64,000 nucleotides of DNA from NCBI GenBank assembly GCA_963721115.1, contig CAVRIA010000009.1, positions 1-64,000 on the forward strand, written 5' to 3'. This DNA is from CAVRIA01 sp963721115. GTDB lineage: Bacteria; Desulfobacterota; Binatia; HRBIN30; CADEER01. Numbering within the stretch: position 1 is the first letter of the stretch; each line of letters opens with the position of its first letter. The position numbers and the translations under genes are program-made. Of this stretch, positions 37,740-46,974 are shown one piece after another. The notes under the pieces are model-generated. The model saw only the letters and a list, made by a program, of their open reading frames with translations. It made no database searches and was not told the DNA's origin.

Positions 37740-38428
37740 CTACTGCAGACCCTTCTGCAGCAAGCTCATCGCGGAGCTGCCGCCTTGCGTCTGCACGTAG
37801 TCGAGCACGATGGGCGTGAACTTGCCGACCATGTCCGCGCTCAGCCCGAGCTGCGAGAACGAGCTGGCCAGGCTGGCCATCGTGCCGACCTTGCCCGCCG
37901 TTCCGCCCAGACCTCCGAGCATTCCGCCGACTCCCTGCGCTTTCGGGGCGGCCTCGAGGTAGCTCCCCATGTTCGGCACCGCGCTCGAGATCTGTCCGAA
38001 CTCGGACGGCTGCAGGTTCTGTTTGGCCGCGCCGAAGATGGCGCCGGCTCCGCCGAGCGCCTGTGGCTGCGTGACGCCGAGCTGGCTGGTGAGCTGATTG
38101 ACCAGCGGCGACTCGGCGGCCGGCGTGGCTTCACCCGCTGCGGCTGCGCCCCCGGCTGCCGCGCCGGCCTCGTCCGTGCCGCACGGTTCGTCCGTTGCGG
38201 CTCCGCCCTCGGCTGCGGCGCCGGCCTCGTCCGCCGCGGCTCCGCCCTCAGCGGTGCCCGCATCTTCCGCCTTTTCCTGGGCGGCGGCGCCCGCGGCCGC
38301 CTTCATCTCGCCCACGCCTGCCGCACCCATGCCGGAGAGGCCGTCTTGCATGTCGCCGGCGAACGCCGTCAAGGCGCTACCGGCCAGGAGCAGAGCAACC
38401 CACTCGTGACGATCAACATCTTCTTCAT
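37740..38428 (-). CDS. DUF2780 family exported protein, frameshifted signal peptide
   Basis: The C-terminal half, VNQLTSQLGVTQPQALGGAG and MASLASSFSQLGLSADMVGK with YVQTQGGSSAMSLLQKGL, is the DUF2780 (VcgC/VcgE) domain. A long Ala/Glu/Gly-rich linker with no structure precedes it. The signal peptide MKKMLIVTSG (start at 38428) is in a different frame from its hydrophobic core ALLLAGSALTAFA, indicating one missing base near 38400. With that restored, the protein is about 229 residues and exported. Function unknown. Confidence 0.75.
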
Positions 38429-38703
38429 TTGTCGTACCTCCCCTTGTCTAGTTGAGGGCGTCTTACTGGCGATTCAGCACGGACCGACCGAGCTGTCGAT
38501 TCTCCGATTGTACCCTCGTGCTCGAATCTGAACAGGGGGAGGGGCGGGAAAACGTGGATAGAGGGTGAGCCCGTTGAAAAACCCCACCCCATCTTCACAA
38601 CTCAAACCCCTCTTATTCACAACGACTTTTTCCCTCTCTGACTTTAGGCGTCCGGGCTTTTTCCGGGCTGTGAGCCGGTGAGCCGGTGTGGAGGGTGGTG
38701 CAT
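38429..38703. other. repeat-rich spacer
   Basis: 275 bases with no gene. CCCGTTGAAAAACCCCACCC repeats a block seen near 2895; CCGGGCTTTTTCCGGG is a hairpin that may terminate transcription; GAGCCGGTGAGCCGGTG belongs to the 9-bp repeat family. Confidence 0.6.
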
Positions 38704-39588
38704 TCAGAACCCGCACACCGGCACACTGGCACCGGCACACCGGCCACCGACTGAGTAGCGCAGCAGGCCCTCCTGCGCGACCGTGGCGATGCGGGTGCCG
38801 TCGCGCGTGTACATCGCTCCGAGAAGCAGGGCGCGGCCGCCGTGCGCGACCGGGCTCTCGCTGGCGTAGAGAATCCAGTCGTCGAAGCAGGGGGGCCGGT
38901 GCAGCCAGACGGCGTGATCGAGGCTCGCGGCGGTGCGAAGCTGCCAGGCGCCGTGCGGGCGCGCCGCGGTGCGGAGCAGGGTGCGATCGCTGGCGTAGAC
39001 CAGCAGGGCGGCGCGCAGCAGCGGGTCGTCGGGCACCGTTCCGCGCGGCCGCAGCCAGACGCGGCGGCGGGCGGGAAGCGCGACGGACGGGTCGGCCGAG
39101 TCGGGATCGCAGACCCGCACCTCGATCGGTCCGTCCGCCCGGCGTGCCGAAGGGTCTCCTCCCAGAGCCGCGCGCATGTCCTCCCATTCCTCGAGCCCCG
39201 GCGGCTCCGGAGCTTCCGGCATGCGCTCCTGCTGGTGCGAGATTCCCTCCTCGTGTCGCGTGAAGTCCACCGTGCAGCTGAAGATCGGTTGCCCCGACTG
39301 CTCCGCGAGGACGGCGCGCGTGGTGAAGGTGCGCCCGTCGCGCAGCCGCGTGACGTGGAAACGGATCGGCACGCCGTGCTCGCCGGGGCGCAGGAAGTAG
39401 CCGTGCAGGGAGTGCAGCCGGCGACCGCCGGCGTCGCGTCCCGCGGCCGCCACCGCCTGCGCCGCGACCATGCCGCCGAAGAGAGCCCCCCGACCTTTGC
39501 CGGAGACGCCGACGAAGCAGGCGTTCCCGGCGACCTCGAGGTCGAGGCGGCGCAGCAGGCCCTCCAGGGGACCGTTCGAGGAAGTCAT
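38704..39588 (-). CDS. acyl-CoA thioesterase, TesB-like
   Basis: 294 residues with two fused hotdog domains. The N-terminal domain has FGGMVAAQAVAAAGRDAGGR and SLHGYFLRPGEHGVPIRFHV, the C-terminal domain has SLDHAVWLHRPPCFDDWILY and GRALLLGAMYTRDGTRIATV. TesB-type active residues Asp, Gln and Thr/Ser are consistent with SLDHAVW and VAQEG. Hydrolyses medium/long acyl-CoA in the cytoplasm. Confidence 0.92.
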   Translation of the reverse strand: MTSSNGPLEGLLRRLDLEVAGNACFVGVSGKGRGALFGGMVAAQAVAAAGRDAGGRRLHSLHGYFLRPGEHGVPIRFHVTRLRDGRTFTTRAVLAEQSGQPIFSCTVDFTRHEEGISHQQERMPEAPEPPGLEEWEDMRAALGGDPSARRADGPIEVRVCDPDSADPSVALPARRRVWLRPRGTVPDDPLLRAALLVYASDRTLLRTAARPHGAWQLRTAASLDHAVWLHRPPCFDDWILYASESPVAHGGRALLLGAMYTRDGTRIATVAQEGLLRYSVGGRCAGASVPVCGF

Positions 39589-39762
39589 CCCGGCGCACTA
39601 TAGCAGAGCGGTGGTGGACTGCCGGGCCGCAGTCGGGCAAAGGCCTGACCGGCGAGCTCGCGCTCGAAGCTCCGAATGAGACCAAGGTCGTACGCGCGGC
39701 CGGGCGGAGGGGGACAATCATACCTGCTGGCGATTTCGAGGCCGGGCTCGTTGGGCGAACCT

Positions 39763-40152
39763 ATGGGCATGGACTTCATTCCCAACGGTTCCGAAGCGAC
39801 GGGCGACTCCGACGACATCCCCTCCCTGCTTGGACTGTGCGGGGGGGAGCAGCGTTCGGGCCCGATGACCGGCACGAAGGCCCTCATGGTGGCCCTGCTC
39901 CAAGACGGTGTTCGCGCCTATCTCAGCCACAACTCGCGCGACCGGTTCGAAGCCGAGGTGTGGATGCTCAGCCGGCAGCGTTTCGTGTTCTCGTTCGAGG
40001 TGGTGTGCGAGACGCTGGGCCTCGAGGCGAGCTGGGTGCGCGCCGTTCTGAAGCGCATGCGCGAGCGCAACGTGTCTACGCGCTCTATGCATCGGCTGCG
40101 GCCGAACGTGCGCCACACAGGCCGACTGGACCGAACGCGCAAATCGGCCTGA
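39763..40152 (+). CDS. small protein with a conserved FSFEVVCETLGLE block
   Basis: 129 residues from the ATG at 39763 (a second ATG lies two codons on). After an acidic start, the middle ALMVALLQDGVRAYL is followed by EVWMLSRQRFVFSFEVVCET and LGLEASWVRAVLKRM. The latter looks like a helix-turn-helix and the SRQR-FSFE-VCE-LGL pattern is one I have seen in short proteins of deltaproteobacteria. No function known. The C-terminus is basic (RHTGRLDRTRKSA), consistent with DNA binding. Confidence 0.6.
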   Translation: MGMDFIPNGSEATGDSDDIPSLLGLCGGEQRSGPMTGTKALMVALLQDGVRAYLSHNSRDRFEAEVWMLSRQRFVFSFEVVCETLGLEASWVRAVLKRMRERNVSTRSMHRLRPNVRHTGRLDRTRKSA

Positions 40153-40171
40153 GACGAGAGAGCCGGTGCGC

Positions 40172-40350
40172 GGGTTCGCCGGTGTGCCGGTGAGCCAGTG
40201 CGCCGGTGGCCGGGTTGTGATCCTCCCCTCCTTCCCCGGCTGACCGGCGCACCGGCGCACCGGTGCACGGGTTCGCCGGTGTGCCGGTGAGCCGGTGTGC
40301 CAGTGGCCAGGGTTGTGATCCTCCCCTCCTTCCCCGGCTGACCGGCGCAT
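40172..40350. repeat. two-copy direct repeat of about 97 bp
   Basis: GGGTTCGCCGGTGTGCCGGT ... GTTGTGATCCTCCCCTCCTT ... GGCTGACCGGCGCA occurs twice, 97 bases apart. Each unit is also made of the short GCCGGTG repeat and its complement, giving strong hairpin potential. The 40153-40494 spacer contains nothing else recognisable. Confidence 0.8.
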
Positions 40351-40494
40351 CGGCGCGGGTGCGGGTACGCCAGCTGGACGGAGAGGCGATGGCCGCGTTG
40401 TGGACTCGCCGCCGTCCCCGGCGGACCGGCTCACCCATCATCTCATCTGTCATCTCGTCTTGGCGCGCCGCCTGCTCCCTTGATAGGGTGCGGC

Positions 40495-40750
40495 CATGAG
40501 GTGCGCCGGATCTACCGCCAGTGGCGGCCGTCGCCCGAGGCCAATCACGCCGTCGCCGGCGCGGTGCGCGAGGCGCTCCGGTGCAAGGAGGAGGGCGTCA
40601 GCCGCTCCATCCTTTTTCAACCTCCGCGGGCACGGTCACTACGACATGCAGGCGTACATCGATTATCTGGCCGGCGGGCTGAAGGACTACGAGTATCCGG
40701 AGGCGGAGATCGCCATGGCTCTGGCGGGGCTGCCCGCCCTGTCCGATTGA
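40495..40750 (+). pseudogene. TrpB2-like C-terminal stump
   Basis: Combining two frames gives PSPEANHAVAGAVREALRCK, EEGVSRSILF, then NLRGHGHYDMQAYIDYLAGG and LKDYEYPEAEIAMALAGLPA, the last 80 residues of the TrpB2 (tryptophan synthase beta-like) PLP enzyme. The frame breaks in a run of five T at 40612-40616. The other 350 residues, including the PLP lysine, are missing, so it is a remnant. Repeats directly precede it; a deletion up to the repeat is likely. Confidence 0.8.
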
Positions 40751-40795
40751 CGGGCGCGGGCGCCGCCGGGGGTGGACGGAGGAGGGATCGAGCGC

Positions 40796-42646
40796 GTGTT
40801 GATGGGCGGCGAAGCGAGAGTGGTGTTCGTGTTCACGGCGGTGGCGGCGATCATCCTGCTGGCCGCCTTCATGCTGGCCTTGCGATATCGCTGGTTCACC
40901 CGGTTTCGGCACGGCTTCTCCATCACCCTGGCGATCGGCATCGGCGGCCTCAGCATCGTGGTCGCCGTGCTCTACGGGCTGTGGGGCTACTCCGAGGCAC
41001 GCCGGCTCTTCCTGCACACGCTGCACAACGCGCTGACGAACGTCGCCCTGGTGGTCGAGGGCCAGACCGGGAGCCGCATTCGCAACGGGAGTGAGCGGCT
41101 GGCGCGGCTCGCCGCGATCCTGGCGGCGGGGGCGCCCGCGTCGGACATAGACGCGGAGCGGCTGCGCAAGACGTTGACGAACCTGCAGCGATACGATCCC
41201 CGCCTGCTGCAGATCCAGGTCACCGATCCCGCGGGGAAGCTGCTGGTGACGGCCTGCCTCAAGGACGGCGAGGAGCCCCTCGACAGCGCCGCGGTCGGCT
41301 ACGACCTGAAGGGAAGGGAGTACATCTCCGATATCTCCTATTCCAAGGTCTTCGGGCGCAACGTCTTCTCCCTCGGCGTTCCGATCCGCACCGCGCCCGA
41401 TGCGCCGGTCCTGGGATCCCTGACCGCGCTCTACGACATCCAGGACGATCTGGTGGCCATGCTCCATGCCATTCAAATCTACAAGTCGGGCCACGACGTT
41501 CTGGTCGACGCCGCCGGTCGGGTGGTGGCCGACGACGACCCGAAGCACATCGGCAGGAATCTCTCCTCGCTGACGGCGGTACGGCTGGGACTGCAGGGCA
41601 ACTCGGGCTGGTTGGTGGAACCCGGCCCGCTCGGCACCGAACGGCTGTACGTCTACCGCCCGATCAGCAATCCCGCCACGGCGAACGCCCGTCTGTGGGT
41701 CCTGCTGACCTCCGTCGAAGCCCAGGTGGCGTTCGCGCCGATCCGCCTTCTGGCGATTCAGTTCGGGGCGGGGCTCGCCATCTTCCTGGTGGGGGCCATA
41801 CTGGTCGCGCTGCGGCTGTCTTCTGCGATCCGCAAGCCCATCCACGAGCAGACGCGTTTCGCCGACGCCGTTCGCCAGGGCGATCTCGCCCGGCGTGTCG
41901 AGGTGGTGGGGCGCGACGAGATGGCCCAGCTCGCGGACTCGCTCAACGAGATGGTGAAGGGCTTGCAAGAGCGCGACCGGGTCAAGGACGTGTTCGGCCG
42001 CTACGTCACCAAGCAGGTCTCGGAGAAGATCCTCAAGGGACAGCTCAAGCTCGGCGGCGAGCGGCGTCGCGTGACCGTTCTGTTCTCGGACATCCGCAAC
42101 TTCACCACGATGTCCGAGACCATGCCGCCCGAGGAGGTCGTCTCGTTGCTGAACGACTATTTCTCGGAGATGGTCGACGCCGTCTTCGAGCAGAACGGGG
42201 TGCTCGACAAGTTCATCGGCGACGGCATGCTCGCGGTCTTCGGGTCGCTCGAGGAGATGCCCGATCACCCGCGCAAGGCGGCGCTCGCCGCCCTGCGGAT
42301 GAAGGCGCTGCTCGGCAAGCTCAACGCCCAGCGCGCGGCGGCCGGACAGCCGGCCCTGCACATCGGGATCGGGATTCACACCGCCGAGGTCATTGTCGGC
42401 AACATCGGCTCGCGGCGCCGGCTGGAGTACACGGTCGTCGGCGACGGGGTGAACACCTGCTCGCGGGTGGAGTCGCTCAACAAGAACTTCGGCACCACCA
42501 TCCTGGTCACCGAGGACACACGCACGGAGCTCGGGGACGAGTTCGAGTGCCGTCTCATGCCCGAGGCCCCGATGAAGGGGAAGACGCAGGTCCTTCGCGT
42601 CTTCGAGCTGGTCGGCACGAAGGCGGGCGAGCCGGCGCCGTCGTAG
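40796..42646 (+). CDS. membrane adenylate/guanylate cyclase with sensor and HAMP domains
   Basis: About 616 residues. GGAGGAGGG lies 10 bases before the GTG at 40796; an ATG six bases on is possible. Two N-terminal helices (about residues 8-65), an extracytoplasmic PAS-like/dCache-type sensor (LLQIQVTDPAGKLLVTACLK, LTALYDIQDDLVAML, VLVDAAGRVVADDDP), a third helix near residue 325, a HAMP domain (RKPIHEQTRFADAVRQGDLA) and a cyclase domain with FSDIRNFTTM, FIGDGMLAVFGSL and VVGDGVNTCSRVE. The metal aspartates are conserved. It signals by cAMP or cGMP. Unlike the CHASE2 cyclase it couples through HAMP. Confidence 0.9.
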   Translation: MLMGGEARVVFVFTAVAAIILLAAFMLALRYRWFTRFRHGFSITLAIGIGGLSIVVAVLYGLWGYSEARRLFLHTLHNALTNVALVVEGQTGSRIRNGSERLARLAAILAAGAPASDIDAERLRKTLTNLQRYDPRLLQIQVTDPAGKLLVTACLKDGEEPLDSAAVGYDLKGREYISDISYSKVFGRNVFSLGVPIRTAPDAPVLGSLTALYDIQDDLVAMLHAIQIYKSGHDVLVDAAGRVVADDDPKHIGRNLSSLTAVRLGLQGNSGWLVEPGPLGTERLYVYRPISNPATANARLWVLLTSVEAQVAFAPIRLLAIQFGAGLAIFLVGAILVALRLSSAIRKPIHEQTRFADAVRQGDLARRVEVVGRDEMAQLADSLNEMVKGLQERDRVKDVFGRYVTKQVSEKILKGQLKLGGERRRVTVLFSDIRNFTTMSETMPPEEVVSLLNDYFSEMVDAVFEQNGVLDKFIGDGMLAVFGSLEEMPDHPRKAALAALRMKALLGKLNAQRAAAGQPALHIGIGIHTAEVIVGNIGSRRRLEYTVVGDGVNTCSRVESLNKNFGTTILVTEDTRTELGDEFECRLMPEAPMKGKTQVLRVFELVGTKAGEPAPS

Positions 42647-42668
42647 GAGATCTGCGGCCCGGGCGTGA

Positions 42669-42872
42669 TCAGTGACGATCCGCGCCGGCCCGAGCGTTCG
42701 ACGACACCAACGCGACCTTGGCGTACATCTCGGCGAGCACACTGGCCCAGTAGCGGTCGCGACAGGCCGAGGCGTTGACGCGCGCGATCTCGAGGGCGAG
42801 CTGCGGGCCGTACTCGCCCAGAAGGAGCTTGGCATGCCCGGCCGCATCCGGGCCGTTTGAGTGTCTGATCAT
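42669..42872 (-). CDS. 67-residue hypothetical protein
   Basis: MIRHSNGPDAAGHAKLLLGE YGPQLALEIARVNASACRD RYWASVLAEMYAKV is predicted helical, with the pattern LL-EYG-QLAL-IAR-NA--CRDRYW typical of short alpha-helical proteins of unknown function. It begins 16 bases after the stop of the upstream 94-residue gene and may share its transcript. Confidence 0.55.
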   Translation of the reverse strand: MIRHSNGPDAAGHAKLLLGEYGPQLALEIARVNASACRDRYWASVLAEMYAKVALVSSNARAGADRH

Positions 42873-42888
42873 CGTCGACGCTCCCAGC

Positions 42889-43173
42889 TCAGAGACGCAC
42901 CGAGAGTGCGGTGACGGCCACCTTCGTCAGCGCGCGCTCGGCGAGCGGGCGCGCGGCCCGGTGACTCGGTTGCAGATAGCCTCGCCACAGGCCGTTCTCG
43001 TCGTAGACGTTGCCCTGCCGGTCGACGTACCCCCGGCAGATGCCGTTGTCGTCCGCCAGGTCTCCGCGCGCGTCGATGCGGCCGAGGAAAGTGCCGCGCG
43101 CGTCGTAGTATCGGCCGGTCGTGTCCAGGTAACCCAGGTAGCAGCCGAATCGATCGAAATGATACTGGGTCAT
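42889..43173 (-). CDS. 94-residue protein with four G-Y/D-G repeats
   Basis: AACAGGGGGAGAGCG precedes the ATG at 43173, a good ribosome site. The sequence has four short repeats: FDRFGCYLGYLDTTGRYYDA, RGTFLGRIDARGDLADDN, GICRGYVDRQGNVYDEN and GLWRGYLQP. This spacing resembles the 4-fold beta flower / short WG-like proteins in which each repeat forms a beta-hairpin blade. The C-terminal 25 residues are basic and Ala-rich. Function unknown; cytoplasmic. Confidence 0.6.
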   Translation of the reverse strand: MTQYHFDRFGCYLGYLDTTGRYYDARGTFLGRIDARGDLADDNGICRGYVDRQGNVYDENGLWRGYLQPSHRAARPLAERALTKVAVTALSVRL

Positions 43174-43498
43174 CGCTCTCCCCCTGTTCCTTCCGCGCGA
43201 CTGTTGACTGGCCCGTCTCACGGGGAAGGAAGCCGTTGGACACTTCTCGATTGGAACCTGGAAAGCAGCAAAAGCCGAGCCGCTTGCATGTTGCTGAATC
43301 GTTGCTCGTCGCGCGATTCATTCCTTGTCTCGGAAGCGAAATTCGGGTGTTCCCCGACTGTCACCCCTCTCAATTTCGAGAAAGCGCGTGCCCCGCAAAT
43401 TGCGAGGTCGCATGCGCGAACATTCGGTGGGATGACGCGAGCTCTTTTTTTGTTGCCCTCCTGTCGGCTTTCTTCAGGTGCGGCTCGGTCTCGGGTCG

Positions 43499-45662
43499 TC
43501 AGCGGACGAAGAGGGGGGCGAGGACCAGGGTAATCGTGGCGAGCAGCTTGATCAAAACGTGAAGGGAGGGGCCCGCGGTGTCCTTGAAGGGGTCCCCGAC
43601 CGTATCGCCGACGACCGCCGCGAGGTGGGGCTCGGAGCGCTTGCCCGCCTTCATGCCTTCGAAGGTGTACTCGCCCGACTCGATGTATTTTTTGGCATTG
43701 TCCCAGGCCCCTCCAGCGTTGTTCATGAACGTCGCCATGAGGATGCCGGCGATGGTCCCCACCATGAGGAGGGCGGCGACCGCCTGGGTCCCGAGCTGCC
43801 CGGTCGAGGACATGTATTTGAAGGTGAAGCCGACGAAGACGGGCGTGGCGACCGCGAGGATGCCGGGCAGGACCATTTGACGCAGCGCCCCGGCGGTGAC
43901 GATGTCGACGCAGCGCGCGTAGTCGGGCTTCGAAGTGCCGGCCATGATGCCGGGGTCTTCGCGGAACTGGCGGCGAACCTCTTCGATGACGATCTGGGCC
44001 GCCTCTCCGACGGCTCGGATGGTCAGGGAGCTGAAGACGAAGACCAACGTGGCTCCGATGAGAGCGCCGATGAAGACCGGAAGATTGGCCAGGTCGACGT
44101 CGACCGCCGAGCCGGTGATCTTCCGCACCTCGTCCGTGTAGGCGCTGAACAGGAGGAAGGAGGCGAGGGCGGCGGAGCCGATCGCGTATCCCTTGGTCAG
44201 TGCTTTGGTCGTGTTGCCGACGGCGTCCAGCCGGTCGGTGCGGGCGCGCACCTCGTCCGACTGGCCCGACATCTCGATGATGCCGCCGGCGTTGTCGGTG
44301 ATCGGTCCGAACGTGTCCATCGCCAGGATGTAGGCGCAGGGGGCCAGCATGCCCATGGTCGCGATCGCGGTCCCGTACAGACCGGCGCCGGGCAGGCCTT
44401 GCAGGGCGGTGGTGCCGCACCAGTAGGAGCCGAGCAGGGCGAGGGAGATGACGAGGACGGACAGGCCCGTGCACTCCATGCCCACGGCCAGGCCGCTGAT
44501 GATGTTCGGCGCCGGTCCGCGCCAGGACGCGTCCGCGATCGACCGCACCGGCCGGTAGCGGCTCTCCGTATAGTACTGGGTGATCCATACGAAGGCGTAG
44601 GCGGCGGCCATGCCGATGGCGCCGGCGCCGAGCAGGTAGAAGCGGTCGACCGCGACCGGGGCGCCGGGAACGGGGCCGAGGAGGGCGTAGACGCTCACCG
44701 CGAACCCGATCATGGCGAGCGATCGTCGTGACCAGATAGCCGCGGTTCAGCGCGTTCATCGGATCTTCGTCCTCGCGGCAGCGGACGGAGAACACCCCCA
44801 CGGTCGTGGCCAGCAGCCCGAAGGCGCGCGCCAGGAGGGGGAAGAGGATGCCCGCCAGGCCGAAGACGGGGAAGAGCGCGACCCCGAGGATCATCGCCCC
44901 GACATTCTCGGCCGCCGTCGATTCGAAGAGATCGGCTCCGCGGCCGGCGCAGTCGCCGACATTGTCGCCAACCAGGTCCGCCACCACCGCGGGGTTGCGC
45001 GGGTCGTCCTCCGGGATGCCCGCCTCGATCTTGCCGACCAGATCGGCGCCGACGTCGGCGGCCTTGGTGAAGATTCCTCCGCCCAGCTGCGCGAACAGTG
45101 CCACGAAGCTGGCACCGAAGCCGAAGCCGACGATCTGCAGGGGCACGTGCTGGTAGTCCGTCTGGCCGCCGAACAGGAAGAACAGACCTCCGACGCCGAG
45201 CAGGCTCATGGAGACCACCACCAGCCCGCTCACTGCGCCGGCGCGCAGCGAGATCTGCAGGGCGCTGCCGAGGCTCGTCCGCGCCGCGGCCGCGGTCCGC
45301 AGGTTGGCGCGGATGGAGACGAACATGCCGACGTACCCGGCGAACGCGGAGCACAGGGCGCCGACGATGAACGAGATGCTGATGCGCCAGGCGGTGCCGG
45401 CGCCCATCTCGGCGATGTTCTTCACCTCCCGGTTGTGGTGGTAGAAGCCGAAGATCGCCACCGTGGCGACGATGGCGAGAACGCCGATGGTCCGATACTG
45501 CCGCGCCAGGAAGGCCTCGGCGCCGACCCGGATCGCGTCGGCGATCTCGCCCATTTCCGGGCTACCGGACTCCGCGCTCAGGACCTGTCGCGCCAGCCAG
45601 GCGGCCACCGCCAGAGAGAGCAAGCTGATGATCAAGACGATTGGCAAGACGAACTCGGTCAC
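43499..45662 (-). CDS. hppA: membrane-bound H+-translocating pyrophosphatase, one frameshift
   Basis: About 720 residues in two frames joined near 44715 (one extra base in the ACGACGATCGC region). The GTG at 45662 follows AGAAGGGG. Around sixteen hydrophobic helices are present. The pyrophosphate-binding motif GGGIFTKAADVGADLVGKIE, DDPRNPAVVADLVGDNVGDC and the C-terminal GDTVGDPFKDTAGPSLHVL are all conserved. The ion-specificity segment reads GNTTKALTKGYAIG: Lys where K+-dependent enzymes have Ala, so this is the K+-independent H+ type. It uses PPi hydrolysis to pump protons. The frameshift is probably a sequence error. Confidence 0.93.
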
Positions 45663-45839
45663 GTGAATACCCCTTCTTCTCTTCGAGCTGGATGTGCGGG
45701 TCCGATGGTCGAGCCGAGGACGCAGACCCGGGCAGACGACTCCGTCTCCGAACGCGCCCTTCATCGGCCGGAAGACGGGGATGGTCGGAGCCGCGGCAAC
45801 CGTCAGCCAATCGGCCGAGGCGCGCGGCGCGGCGTTGCG

Positions 45840-46193
45840 TCAGGCGGGCTCGTCGTCGCCCGTCCGGCCGAGCTTGCGCCGGAACTGAACCCGCCGGTGG
45901 CGTGCGCGGCGCCCATCCGCGCGCGCCCGAGCGTCACTTCGTCCACCCCGGGACCATTGCCGCTGCCGCCCCAGCGGCTGGCCGGTTGGCAGCGGCAGAC
46001 CGTCGGTCGCCGCCTCGGAGACCAGGACTCGCTCAACCGCCGGGGTGCCGGTTCTCGACAGACCGTCGACGGCCGCCCCGATGCTGGTTTGGAGCGAAGA
46101 GGCGCCCCCCCCTTGCGACCGGGCCGCCAGGGGCCAGGCCAGGCAGAGCAGCAGGCAGACGCCCGCGACGAGAGCGGTGAATGTGCGGATCAT
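45840..46193 (-). CDS. hypothetical secreted protein, frameshift likely
   Basis: MIRTFTALVAGVCLLLCLAW is a signal peptide cleaved near AARSQGG. The mature start SLQTSIGAAVDGLSRTGTPA is followed by a Gly/Arg-rich stretch that looks out of frame after about 45965; another frame from there (GVDEVTLGRARMGAAHATGG) has more natural composition and ends at 45803. No family recognised. Nothing is seen from 45663 to 45839. Confidence 0.45.
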   Translation of the reverse strand: MIRTFTALVAGVCLLLCLAWPLAARSQGGGASSLQTSIGAAVDGLSRTGTPAVERVLVSEAATDGLPLPTGQPLGRQRQWSRGGRSDARARADGRRARHRRVQFRRKLGRTGDDEPA

Positions 46194-46455
46194 GTCGGCT
46201 TGAACCGGCGATGCTTAGCACGAGGCTTGGGGAGAAAGAAGGGGAAGAGGGGCGTGATTCCCTTGCCCAACAATCCACCCAGCCGCCCCGCCAGGTTGTT
46301 CGTTGTTGGGTTGTTGGTTGTCGGAGCGGCCTGCGCCATGGCGGCGAACGGCGGACCGATTCGCGGACGGGCCGGGGCTGCGTAGCAGGAGTCCGGGAGT
46401 GAAGTGAGCGTTCAAACTGGCGGCCGGTAGGTCTTCGGCATAGAGTGGCGCAGCG
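46194..46455. other. spacer with GTTGTTGG repeat
   Basis: 262 bases without a gene. GTTGTTCGTTGTTGGGTTGT from 46295 is the second copy of the low-complexity repeat that also occupies the helicase leader. It marks the left edge of the toxin-antitoxin-rich region. Confidence 0.65.
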
Positions 46456-46974
46456 ATGGGGCTCATCGATCGCGACACGATCAGCGATGCGTTGCAGCGA
46501 CTGAACCGGCGCCTGGAAGCGCGCGGCGAGCGCGCCGAGCTCTTTCTGGTCGGTGGTGCGGTGATGTGTCTCGTGCACCGGGCTCGGCCGTCGACCAAAG
46601 ACGTCGACGCCTGGTTCAGCAACCCGCAGGTCGTCCGGGCCGCCGCGCGCGAGGTGGCCGGCGAGATGGACCTGCCGGAGGACTGGTTGAACGACGCCGC
46701 CAAGGCATACGTTCCGGCCAATGCCGGATACGAGACCTGGCAGGCGCTGTCGCACCTGACCATCTCGACGGTAGATGCCCGCACGCTGTTGGCGATGAAG
46801 TGTGCCGCCGCACGGACCTCCGAGGACAGCGGCGACATCCGTTTTCTCGCCAATCTGCTCGGCCTGCATTCCAGCGAGACGGTCCTGAACGTCGTGCTGG
46901 AGTTCTTTCCCGCGCAACAGCTGCCGGTGCGAGCGCGCCTGCTGCTCGAAGAGATGTTCGATGACGGTCAATGA
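46456..46974 (+). CDS. DUF6036-type nucleotidyltransferase
   Basis: 172 residues. A nucleotidyltransferase-fold protein: the VGGAVMCLVHRARPSTKDVD segment carries the GG and the catalytic D-x-D (DVD). The rest is helical, with a stretch typical of this family (TLLAMKCAAARTSEDSGDIR FLANLLG). Proteins of this type are often found next to small partner genes and have been proposed to act in toxin-antitoxin pairs. It overlaps the following gene by 14 bases. Ribosome site weak. Confidence 0.75.
   Translation: MGLIDRDTISDALQRLNRRLEARGERAELFLVGGAVMCLVHRARPSTKDVDAWFSNPQVVRAAAREVAGEMDLPEDWLNDAAKAYVPANAGYETWQALSHLTISTVDARTLLAMKCAAARTSEDSGDIRFLANLLGLHSSETVLNVVLEFFPAQQLPVRARLLLEEMFDDGQ

Noticed and set aside
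40480..41094. A 204-codon frame over the trpB stump and cyclase start
   Set aside because: It only reads through the trpB part in one frame and then leaves it; the cyclase frame is well supported by domains.
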